From Pseudomonadota bacterium (GTDB taxonomy: Bacteria; Pseudomonadota; Alphaproteobacteria; Sphingomonadales; Sphingomonadaceae), in NCBI GenBank assembly GCA_023392555.1, contig JAEVYW010000053.1, positions 1 to 8,279 of the forward strand: a stretch of 8,279 nt of DNA, given 5' to 3'. How positions within the stretch are numbered: position 1 is the stretch's first letter; the number at the start of each line of letters is the position of its first letter. The translations under genes were made by a program, and so were the position numbers. The notes below the pieces were generated by a model, which was given only the letters and a program-made list of their open reading frames with translations, was not told the origin of the DNA and made no database searches. Shown piece after piece: positions 1-4,780 of the stretch.

Positions 1-431
1 GTCTCGAGCACGTGCGCGAGCATAATTCGAAGTACAATTTCTTCGAAGGCATGACCCCCGACGAGATCACGGAAGCGCAAACGCCCTACGCCGGGTGGGA
101 ACGAAGCACTCGCGCCTTCGCCAGCGCCGGCGCCGATCCCGCTCCGTCATGGAGCGACTTCTCCGATCCGTTGGACGCCATCTCCGGCCGCTTCCGGCGC
201 AACCGCCGAGAGGCGCCTGCCCAGTCACGCTTCTCCCGCGCGGAGCAACGTGCGCTTTCGGTTCTCGGCCTTGGCGAGGAAGCGGACCTCAAATCCGTCC
301 GCGCCAGTTACTCGAAGCTGGTCCGCCGCTTTCACCCCGACCGGAACGGAGGCGACCGGAGCCACGAGAAGCAGCTCGGCGAAGTCATCGAATCTTATCA
401 GCTGCTTCGAAAGGCGACCGCGTTCGCCTAG
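1..431 (+). CDS. J-domain (DnaJ-like) protein, 5' end outside the window
   Basis: Probable co-chaperone that would stimulate the ATPase of an Hsp70 (DnaK) in the cytoplasm through its HPD tripeptide. The open frame runs in from the left edge (first full codon at base 3, reading LEHVREHN), so the GTG at 12 is an internal valine and the gene is 5'-truncated. The visible 142 residues hold a linker with FFEGMTPDEI, a GWE-containing stretch and a DPLDAI motif, then a C-terminal J domain over about the last 60 residues. HPD is encoded at 333-341, inside RRFHPDRNGGD. Known family: alphaproteobacterial J proteins of roughly 200 residues with the J domain at the C-terminus, often near cobS or bolA; neither neighbour is visible here. 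The stop TAG (429-431) overlaps the stop of the convergent ATPase gene. The J-domain call is firm; the specific client or Hsp70 is unknown. Confidence 0.9.
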   Translation, partial: LEHVREHNSKYNFFEGMTPDEITEAQTPYAGWERSTRAFASAGADPAPSWSDFSDPLDAISGRFRRNRREAPAQSRFSRAEQRALSVLGLGEEADLKSVRASYSKLVRRFHPDRNGGDRSHEKQLGEVIESYQLLRKATAFA

Positions 432-1363
432 CGCTTGGCTCGCGCCTCGTCCCGGAAGGCTGGCGTGGGCTGAAGCCGCTCCGCAACCGCAATCGCCCGC
501 TCCGGATCGATCGCCGTGTCCGGATAGGCATCGAGAACGATCGACGGGATCAGCCGCTGCGTCAGGTCGGAGAAGGTGAAGCCAATGGCACTGCCGTTGT
601 GCGGCCCCGTCGCGGCCACCATCCGCTCGACCTGCTCTTCCGTGAAGCCCAACTCCTCCAGCTTCGGCTGAAGCAGCCGGCGGCGCATCGCATCGTCAGG
701 CCGCTCGAACGTCAACACCTCCGCCGCGCGCCGCTTCACTGCCGGGTCGAGCGCCTCGAAGCGGTTGGTGCACATGATCACCGCCGCCGGCAGCCGCCCG
801 TTTGCAAGCCGGTCGATGCCGCGGATGAAGGCGTTCACGCCGCTGACGTCCTCGTGATGCATCTCGGCCGTCTCGCGCGACTGGGCGAGCGCATCGGCCT
901 CGTCGACCAGCAGGATCACCGCGCCGTCGGACCGCCCATCCTTCTGCAGCGTGTTCGCTTCCTTCACCGTGAAGTCGAACGCCGCGGAGATGAGCTGAGT
1001 CATCTCGCCGACCTTGCCCTTGCCGCGCGCCGCAAGGCTCAGCGGCAGCAGGTGAACCTCGATATTCTCCTGCCGGGCGACCGCATCGCCGATCGTCTCG
1101 GCAAGCTCGGTCTTCCCCGACCCGACGTCGCCCGCCAGGATCACCAGCGGCGGGCGATGCAGAACGCTGTCGATCAGCTGCCGAGCACCCGGATGATGCT
1201 CGTCGCCCCACTTCATCAGCCCGCCCGGATGGACCAGCAGCGCGAGGATCTTGGTCAGCTTTTCCTTGTGCTCATCGAGCCCGACCAGCCGCCCCAGCCG
1301 CTCGCGCGCATTGGGCTGCGGATAGGCCATCTTCCGTTCGAACAGGCTCTGCACGTCGATCAT
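428..1363 (-). CDS. AAA+ ATPase, TRIP13/Pch2-like
   Basis: Single-module AAA+ ATPase of 311 residues, likely a cytoplasmic remodeller powered by ATP hydrolysis. Seen: Walker A GDVGSGKT (about residues 78-85), Walker B ILLVDEAD (150-157), a sensor-1-like CTNR (198-201) and an arginine-finger region DPAVKRRA (206-213). The N-terminal part LVGLDEHKEKL is a typical AAA+ lid-preceding helix. The order and spacing recall TRIP13/Pch2-type ATPases, which unfold HORMA-domain proteins and in bacteria occur in some CBASS operons. No HORMA, CD-NTase or effector nuclease gene lies next to it here, so a CBASS role is not supported. Start: ATG at 1363 is preferred because a GGGA lies about 10 bases upstream; an in-frame GTG at 1378 would add five residues. 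It converges on the J-domain gene, and the stop codons share CTAG. The ATPase call is firm; the subfamily is tentative. Confidence 0.88.
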   Translation of the reverse strand: MIDVQSLFERKMAYPQPNARERLGRLVGLDEHKEKLTKILALLVHPGGLMKWGDEHHPGARQLIDSVLHRPPLVILAGDVGSGKTELAETIGDAVARQENIEVHLLPLSLAARGKGKVGEMTQLISAAFDFTVKEANTLQKDGRSDGAVILLVDEADALAQSRETAEMHHEDVSGVNAFIRGIDRLANGRLPAAVIMCTNRFEALDPAVKRRAAEVLTFERPDDAMRRRLLQPKLEELGFTEEQVERMVAATGPHNGSAIGFTFSDLTQRLIPSIVLDAYPDTAIDPERAIAVAERLQPTPAFRDEARAKR

Positions 1364-1382
1364 GAACGCGAATCCCACTGCG

Positions 1383-1396
1383 GCCCGCGAACGGGC
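1383..1396 (-). promoter_or_regulatory. GC-rich hairpin in the leader of the AAA+ gene
   Basis: GCCCG-N4-CGGGC forms a perfect 5-bp stem; on the - strand its loop is TTCG. It lies 19 bases upstream of the preferred ATG at 1363, so it would sit in the 5' untranslated leader. It could be an mRNA stabiliser or a block to readthrough from the pilZ gene upstream. A stem this short can occur by chance in GC-rich DNA. Confidence 0.25.
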
Positions 1397-1428
1397 GAAG
1401 GCGGGACGCTATTAGCGCAAAACGGCCG

Positions 1429-1446
1429 GGAAAACCCCGCTTTTCC
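1429..1446 (-). terminator. Possible weak terminator after the PilZ gene
   Basis: Between the PilZ stop and the AAA+ start, GGAAAA-N6-TTTTCC makes a perfect 6-bp stem. On the - strand it is followed by CGGCCG and then TTTT, so the T run is displaced by six bases from the stem. That is a poor match to a classical intrinsic terminator, but it is the only candidate in the gap. Confidence 0.25.
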
Positions 1447-1484
1447 GCACAGTTTCGTTCTGGAACGTCTAAGTCCCCTGGAAC

Positions 1485-1784
1485 TCAGACCCCGATGCGG
1501 GCGCGGCGGTCGTCCCTCGCGGTGGCGTTCTGGAGGAAGCGGACGCCCGCTTCATTGTCCTTCACCCAGCGCACCTGCACGTCCATCGGCTGCATCCGCG
1601 GCATCACCAGCCGCAGCGTCTCGCCAATGTCGAGCGCCTGCTCGGTCAGCAGCCGGCAGCCGTCATAGGACAGGTTCGTCATGTGCACGCGCATGCACGC
1701 CCCGTCGGAGCGATAGGCCGCTCCCGAGGTGCTGACCGGCTTCCGAACCCGCCGGACCCATTCCGAAACTAGTCGCTCGATCAT
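1485..1784 (-). CDS. Small PilZ-domain protein
   Basis: A 99-residue protein consisting of little more than one PilZ domain, the cyclic-di-GMP-binding beta-barrel fold used by many proteobacterial motility and surface regulators. Seen: the second PilZ signature (D/N)xSxxG as NLSYDG at residues 37-42, followed by alternating strands (CRLLTE, ETLRLVMP, VQVRWVKDNEAGVRFL) that fit the barrel. The canonical N-terminal RxxxR is not present; the nearest basic cluster is RRVRKP at 11-16. Binding of c-di-GMP is therefore uncertain, and the protein may be a degenerate or ligand-free PilZ. Start at ATG 1784 was chosen because the domain begins there and a GGGA lies a little upstream; a longer in-frame reading to 2078 would run under the divergent gene and has no recognisable content. 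It is divergent from the 335-residue gene and codirectional with the AAA+ gene. Confidence 0.8.
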   Translation of the reverse strand: MIERLVSEWVRRVRKPVSTSGAAYRSDGACMRVHMTNLSYDGCRLLTEQALDIGETLRLVMPRMQPMDVQVRWVKDNEAGVRFLQNATARDDRRARIGV

Positions 1785-1953
1785 CGCTTCACGTCCCGAA
1801 TGCCAGGCCGAACGCGGCACAGAGTTGCCAGCTCGACTCCACGGGCAACTTCCGCAGTACCGCACGCCGCTGAACAGCCGCCCAAGGATCACGGTTAAGA
1901 CGCCGGAAACGAACTCCTTTCCTATTAGGATTTCACGTGGCTCAAGCTCGTCG
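1785..1953. promoter_or_regulatory. Divergent intergenic region between pilZ-like and 335-aa genes
   Basis: This 169-base gap must hold promoters for both flanking genes, which diverge from it. Visible structure: a 7-bp inverted repeat AGTTGCC/GGCAACT with a 14-base spacer (1823-1829 and 1844-1850), and an 11-base palindrome TCCTATTAGGA (1920-1930) 23 bases before the + strand ATG. The A+T-rich stretch around 1917-1934 is a plausible -10 area for the + strand gene. No convincing paired -35/-10 could be assigned. Confidence 0.35.
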
Positions 1954-2961
1954 ATGATCGATTCGACACAGCCCGTCGCGGCTAGCAGCGACCCCGAAAT
2001 CCCCGCCTTCGCCACCCTCGCCGCTGATCCCGAGATCGCGCCCCTGCTCAACTTCGAGCCCGTCGTGCGCAAGATCAAGCGCCCCGACGGCTGGACTCCG
2101 GAGCTTCAGCGCGAGCTCATCGCCCGCATCGCCGCCACCGGCACGGTCCAGTCCGCCGTCTGGCAGATGGGCAAGCACTCCACCGGCGCCGAGGCCCTCT
2201 ACAAGACGCCGACCGCCAAGAGCTTCCGCACCTCCTGGGACGCCGCGATCATCATCGGCCGCCGCCGCAACGGCCTCGATTCCCAGCCGCCCTTCACCGG
2301 CCCCGTCCCCGGCATCAACCGACGCAATCCCCGCGGCCGCAACGCGGAGCCCGCGCCCGAGCCCGAGATCACCATGTCCGACGAGGAAAAGTGGGATCTC
2401 ATCTGCGCCATCGGCACCAAGTTCATGCGCAAGGTCGCGGCCGAGCGGCAGGCCCGCCTCGCCGGCCAGATCGTCGCCGCCGATTTCTACCTTCGCCAAA
2501 TCACCATGATGGAGGTCATGTTTGACCTCACCGCAAACAGCCTGGGCTTCGACCCCCACAGCATGCTGCGCAAGCTTCAGTGCGGCTCCATCCACTCGCG
2601 CGAGATCGTCAGCACGCCCTTCAGCGACTGGCTCGACCGGGTCCGCCGCGACTGGTGGCAAAGCGAAGGCGATCCGGAGCGCCCGCCCCATCCAGACCTC
2701 CGCTTCCTCGTCACCCACCGCACCACCGAGGGCGAATGCAGCACCTACGTCGATCAGCACGCCACCGGGGCGCTGACGACACCGGCGAGGGGCTACACGC
2801 AGGAGGAATGGGCGGAGATGACGCACGACGAGCAGCGGATCGCCCGCCAACGGCAGTTCGATCAGGATGCGGAAGCTCAGGTGGCTTGGGAGGCCGAAGC
2901 CCACCGGGATTTCGAGGCGCGTCAGCAGGGTGAAGCGATGAAGGCGCAGAACGATCTATGA
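1954..2961 (+). CDS. Conserved-looking hypothetical protein with HTH-like N-terminal segment
   Basis: A 335-residue soluble protein that I do not recognise as a named family. Residues about 43-105 (DGWTPELQRELIARIAATGT to IIIGRRRN) look like a small helical unit of the kind found in helix-turn-helix proteins and small terminase-like proteins: helix, a GTVQSAVWQMG turn, then a second helix ending in an RRR patch. Residues 110-140 are a Pro/Arg-rich linker. Residues 141-235 are helical (DEEKWDLICAIGTKFMRKVA; FYLRQITMMEVMFDL). The C-terminal 60 residues are charged and Gln/Glu/Ala-rich, consistent with a coiled coil. Start: ATG 1954 is used because the frame upstream to 1729 overlaps the pilZ gene and has low-complexity, non-protein-like content; there is no good Shine-Dalgarno. 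GC-rich third positions match the host. It overlaps the next gene by ATGA at 2958-2961, suggesting translational coupling. A DNA-binding role is inference. Confidence 0.75.
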   Translation: MIDSTQPVAASSDPEIPAFATLAADPEIAPLLNFEPVVRKIKRPDGWTPELQRELIARIAATGTVQSAVWQMGKHSTGAEALYKTPTAKSFRTSWDAAIIIGRRRNGLDSQPPFTGPVPGINRRNPRGRNAEPAPEPEITMSDEEKWDLICAIGTKFMRKVAAERQARLAGQIVAADFYLRQITMMEVMFDLTANSLGFDPHSMLRKLQCGSIHSREIVSTPFSDWLDRVRRDWWQSEGDPERPPHPDLRFLVTHRTTEGECSTYVDQHATGALTTPARGYTQEEWAEMTHDEQRIARQRQFDQDAEAQVAWEAEAHRDFEARQQGEAMKAQNDL

Positions 2962-3146
2962 GCACCGACAAGCCCGCTCGTCCTGAGCGAAGTCGAAGGG
3001 CGCCCTTCGAACCCCGCCCCTTCGGCCACTTCCCCCAGCCGCTCGCCGAGCCGGGCGTGCAGCAGCCTCAGCAGTTTCAGGATGAGGATGACGAGGACGC
3101 GTTCAGCCGCTGGCTCGCGCACGTGGAGGCCGGGCGGATTGGCTAG
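2958..3146 (+). CDS. Small hypothetical protein carrying a REP-derived segment
   Basis: A 62-residue protein of unknown function. Its ATG overlaps the TGA of the 335-residue gene as ATGA, so it is probably made by coupled translation; there is no strong Shine-Dalgarno of its own (GAAGG lies about 14 bases upstream). The N-terminal third, PARPERSRRAPFEPRPFG, is the translation of a REP-like repeat. The rest is Pro/Gln-rich, then acidic (DEDDEDAF), ending in a short amphipathic stretch SRWLAHVEAGRI that looks like the conserved part. The stop TAG shares CTAG with the stop of the convergent gene. The real protein may be the C-terminal half with a repeat inserted into it. Confidence 0.6.
   Translation: MSTDKPARPERSRRAPFEPRPFGHFPQPLAEPGVQQPQQFQDEDDEDAFSRWLAHVEAGRIG
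2972..3012. repeat. REP-like palindromic element inside a coding sequence
   Basis: The element contains the core CGTCCTGAGCGAAGTCGAAG followed by an 18-bp perfect palindrome TCGAAGGGCGCCCTTCGA at 2993-3010. A smaller stem GCTC/GAGC (2976-2979 with 2985-2988) precedes it, giving the two-hairpin form of a REP unit. From memory, this core (reverse reading CTTCGACTTCGCTCAGGACG) is dispersed in many copies in sphingomonad genomes, usually between genes. Only one copy is in this window, so repetitiveness cannot be shown here. Confidence 0.65.
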
Positions 3147-3319
3147 CGCTCGGGACGCTGGCCTCTCGCTCTCTGCAATTCCTGTAGAGCGAGGGCCAAA
3201 TGGGCTGCCGCTGGCTCCGAGCCCCCATGGGCGTCGAGCAGATCGAGCGCTTCAGAAACCAAGGCAGTCACTCGGCGAAGCACAGCTTCGCCTTCTTCGT
3301 TTACGCGGTCACCGGCCAT
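3143..3319 (-). CDS. Small conserved-looking hypothetical protein
   Basis: A 58-residue protein of unknown function, mostly helical (AVLRRVTALVSEALDLLDAH, then AAAHLALALQELQRA), with no signal peptide or membrane segment. Start: ATG 3319 is well supported by GGGGAG five bases upstream; an in-frame GTG at 3325 lies too close to that site. The pattern of two short amphipathic helices resembles small helical hypothetical proteins I associate with sphingomonads; no function is assigned. It lies 65 bases downstream of the wHTH gene on the same strand, with an operator-like palindrome between them, and converges on the 62-residue gene with stops sharing CTAG. Confidence 0.68.
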   Translation of the reverse strand: MAGDRVNEEGEAVLRRVTALVSEALDLLDAHGGSEPAAAHLALALQELQRARGQRPER

Positions 3320-3366
3320 GAGCACTCCCCGGTTGGAGAGTTGAGCCTGCGGCCGAACCCGTTTTG

Positions 3367-3383
3367 TTACAATACTATCGTAA
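3367..3383. promoter_or_regulatory. 17-bp operator-like palindrome after the wHTH stop
   Basis: TTACAATACTATCGTAA pairs at seven of eight positions around a central base. The A+T-rich composition and the 17-bp length resemble a site for a dimeric TetR- or MarR-type regulator rather than a terminator stem. It begins two bases past the stop codon of the wHTH gene and precedes the 58-residue gene by 47 bases, so it may control that small gene. Confidence 0.45.
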
Positions 3384-3384
3384 G

Positions 3385-3936
3385 TTAAATCTCAGCATCG
3401 CTCTGCTGATTGGCATGCCACAGCCAGAGCAGATAATCCTCCAACTGCGTCCGGCCTTTTTCAGTCAGGTCGACATAGCTACGCCGCCCATCGGCATTGT
3501 CGTCTACTCGCCTGATCAATCCCTCCTCGATCAGCACCGCCTGCCAACGCAGCGCCGTCGTCTGCGATGCGCCAGACGTAAGCGACAGGGCCGTTACCGC
3601 GAGGCGTTCTCCGCGAGCGGGGAGGCAATAAAGTGCAAGCATCATGTCCCAACCGGGCTCACCGAACAGCCTGCTACCGAGCAACCTCTCCCGCTCGCGT
3701 CGAGCGTCATAAATTCGGCACGCTAATCTCAATAACTCACGATGACTTGGCGCATTCCGGCCCCTGCTACGCAAGGGCGCCAAATCGTCCTTCGCCTTCT
3801 TCGCCGGCCTAGTTTGAGGAAGCAACAGCTCGTCGTGCTGCAGCCTCACGTTGATCTGGACGCGGATATCCTCAGCCGAGGTTTCCGGCACCACTTCGAT
3901 CATCGATGGACGGACGATTGAACGTTCGGACGACAC
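3385..3936 (-). CDS. Winged-helix (MarR-like) transcriptional regulator
   Basis: A probable cytoplasmic DNA-binding regulator of 183 residues. The C-terminal half carries a winged HTH: helices from FGEPGWDMMLALYCLPARG (about 91-109), a scaffold helix LAVTALSLTSG, a recognition helix around SQTTALRWQAVLIEEGLI (124-141) and a wing RRVDDNADGRRSYVDLT (142-158), then a last helix KGRTQLEDYLLWLW. The N-terminal 90 residues are charged (KKAKDD, RRERER) and not recognised; they could be a dimerisation or linker region. Start: GTG 3936 is used because GAGAG lies seven bases upstream; ATG at 3903 is in frame but lacks a ribosome site. It follows the SNase-like gene on the same strand after 133 bases with its own likely promoter, so it may be a local regulator of the module. 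That target is inference. Confidence 0.8.
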   Translation of the reverse strand: MSSERSIVRPSMIEVVPETSAEDIRVQINVRLQHDELLLPQTRPAKKAKDDLAPLRSRGRNAPSHRELLRLACRIYDARRERERLLGSRLFGEPGWDMMLALYCLPARGERLAVTALSLTSGASQTTALRWQAVLIEEGLIRRVDDNADGRRSYVDLTEKGRTQLEDYLLWLWHANQQSDAEI

Positions 3937-3953
3937 GCACGGCTCTCTGCACA

Positions 3954-3968
3954 GCCGCCATGGGCGGC
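3954..3968 (-). promoter_or_regulatory. Leader hairpin upstream of the wHTH start
   Basis: GCCGCC-ATG-GGCGGC is a perfect 6-bp all-GC stem with a 3-base loop, 17 bases before the GTG start and just upstream of the putative GAGAG ribosome site. In the transcript it would be a stable 5' leader hairpin that could affect ribosome access or mRNA stability. Confidence 0.35.
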
Positions 3969-3987
3969 CACAGTACCGAGCGGGACA

Positions 3988-4017
3988 ATCGTATGCAGAA
4001 GTTTAAACGCCTCGCAA
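3988..4017 (-). promoter_or_regulatory. Candidate promoter of the wHTH gene
   Basis: On the - strand, TTGCGA (4017-4012) and TACGAT (3993-3988) are separated by 18 bases and match four of six positions each of the TTGACA/TATAAT consensus. The expected start of transcription near 3980 gives a leader of about 45 bases containing the GCCGCC hairpin. An 8-base palindrome GTTTAAAC (4001-4008) falls in the spacer. Assigned by eye only. Confidence 0.4.
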
Positions 4018-4026
4018 GATGAACCA

Positions 4027-4056
4027 CTACCGATTTGGATTAATCCGGTTTGGTAG
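4027..4056. promoter_or_regulatory. 30-bp imperfect palindrome between SNase-like and wHTH genes
   Basis: Outer arms CTACC (4027-4031) and GGTAG (4052-4056) and an inner perfect 10-bp palindrome GGATTAATCC (4037-4046) share exactly the same centre (4041.5). Of 15 possible pairs, 11 are Watson-Crick and three are G-T. It sits 13 bases after the SNase-like stop and about 10 bases upstream of the candidate wHTH promoter -35. There is no T run on either side, so an operator is more likely than a terminator; autoregulation by the wHTH protein is possible. Confidence 0.4.
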
Positions 4057-4069
4057 GGATTGCTGAGAG

Positions 4070-4777
4070 TCAGACCTTGGCGCGTCGATATCCTGCGGCC
4101 TGAGCATCACTCTCTGAGCAGAACATTTCTTCGGCTCTGGTCTGCGAATAATATTGCATGCCCGGCACATGGTAGATCCAGCCGTGACGGCCTCGATTGC
4201 CCTTGATGACGCAATTGCCCGAAGGCGCTGACCGGACGCTCTGCACCGACGGGGTGCGGGCAGACCTCACCGGTCGTTCTCTGCGTGGGGATGGTTGAAC
4301 TCGAACGTCGTCCGAATGCCGGTAATCGCTCGGCATCTGGAACGTGCCGCTCCACAGCCCGCGCTTGTTCACCTTCGCACTCTCTTCGGCCGAAACGTAG
4401 TCGGTCGAATAGTGGCGATAGGCAACTGCATAGCCCGTGGCGACCATCGTCCGGTTGATGTCGGTGGTGCCAGCGACACAGCGGCCGAGAGTCCGGCCGT
4501 GCTGGTCGATGCCCATCGACGAGCAATACACCTGCTTGCCGTTCACGAGGCTGGCCAGTCGGTCGGCGGCCGCCGACCCGCAGGCCCAGGCTTGGCCGGC
4601 TCGGGTGCAGCTTTGATCGAACTCGGGAGCGTCAACGCCGAACAGCCGGACTTCGGTTTGGCCGACCATCAGGGAGTCACCGTCTTTGGCTCGGCCTGAG
4701 CCGGAAACGAGTTGGTCTGCGGCTGCTGGGGTGCAGGCGGTGAGCGTAACCAATAGAAGGCCGGAGAAGTGTCTCAT
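4070..4777 (-). CDS. Exported thermonuclease-family (SNase-like) protein
   Basis: A predicted extracytoplasmic nuclease of the staphylococcal nuclease fold, 235 residues, cleaving DNA/RNA phosphodiester bonds with Ca2+ if active. The N-terminus is a short signal sequence (MRHFSGLLLVTLTAC) with lipobox LTAC (Cys15), so it is probably a lipoprotein; cleavage after AAA at 18-20 is the alternative. SNase residues by motif: DGD (32-34), R44 and D49/E52 in VRLFGVDAPE, and R95 in GRTLGR. These correspond to D21, R35, D40, E43 and R87 of the S. aureus enzyme; the T41 position is Ala. Residues 152-186 are a Ser/Arg/Pro-rich linker. A C-terminal module with NCVIKGN, YHVPG and MFCSESDAQAAGYRR (188-233) has two Cys and is found in other bacterial members. 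ATG 4777 starts 3 bases after the upstream gene's TGA, so translation is probably coupled; the in-frame TTG at 4780 abuts that stop. Confidence 0.87.
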   Translation of the reverse strand: MRHFSGLLLVTLTACTPAAADQLVSGSGRAKDGDSLMVGQTEVRLFGVDAPEFDQSCTRAGQAWACGSAAADRLASLVNGKQVYCSSMGIDQHGRTLGRCVAGTTDINRTMVATGYAVAYRHYSTDYVSAEESAKVNKRGLWSGTFQMPSDYRHSDDVRVQPSPRRERPVRSARTPSVQSVRSAPSGNCVIKGNRGRHGWIYHVPGMQYYSQTRAEEMFCSESDAQAAGYRRAKV

Positions 4778-4780
4778 CAA

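Noticed and set aside
1456..1485. CTGGAAC direct repeats (1460-1466 and 1479-1485) and CGTTCTGGAACG as a LexA or sigma-factor site
   Set aside because: The spacing does not fit the alphaproteobacterial LexA form GTTC-N7-GTTC, and no matching second half of an EcfG-type promoter was found.
95..1735. A 546-codon open frame on + across the AAA+ region
   Set aside because: Arg/Pro/His-rich low-complexity translation with no domain; it is the complement of the clear Walker-motif ATPase and part of the pilZ gene, a usual effect of GC-rich antisense frames.
1729..1953. N-terminal extension of the 335-residue gene to an upstream ATG
   Set aside because: It would overlap the pilZ start and cover the divergent promoter region, and its translation lacks protein-like character; ATG 1954 is more sensible.
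1785..2078. N-terminal extension of the PilZ gene
   Set aside because: It would run under the first 40 codons of the divergent gene, and the PilZ domain is complete from the ATG at 1784.
1942..2904. A 320-codon open frame on - opposite the 335-residue gene
   Set aside because: Gly/Ala/Asp/Val-rich composition without motifs, as expected for antisense of GC-rich coding DNA; the + frame has the better residue mix and the operon overlap.
4295..4699. A 134-codon open frame on + inside the SNase-like gene
   Set aside because: No motif; lies wholly antisense to a gene with clear catalytic motifs.
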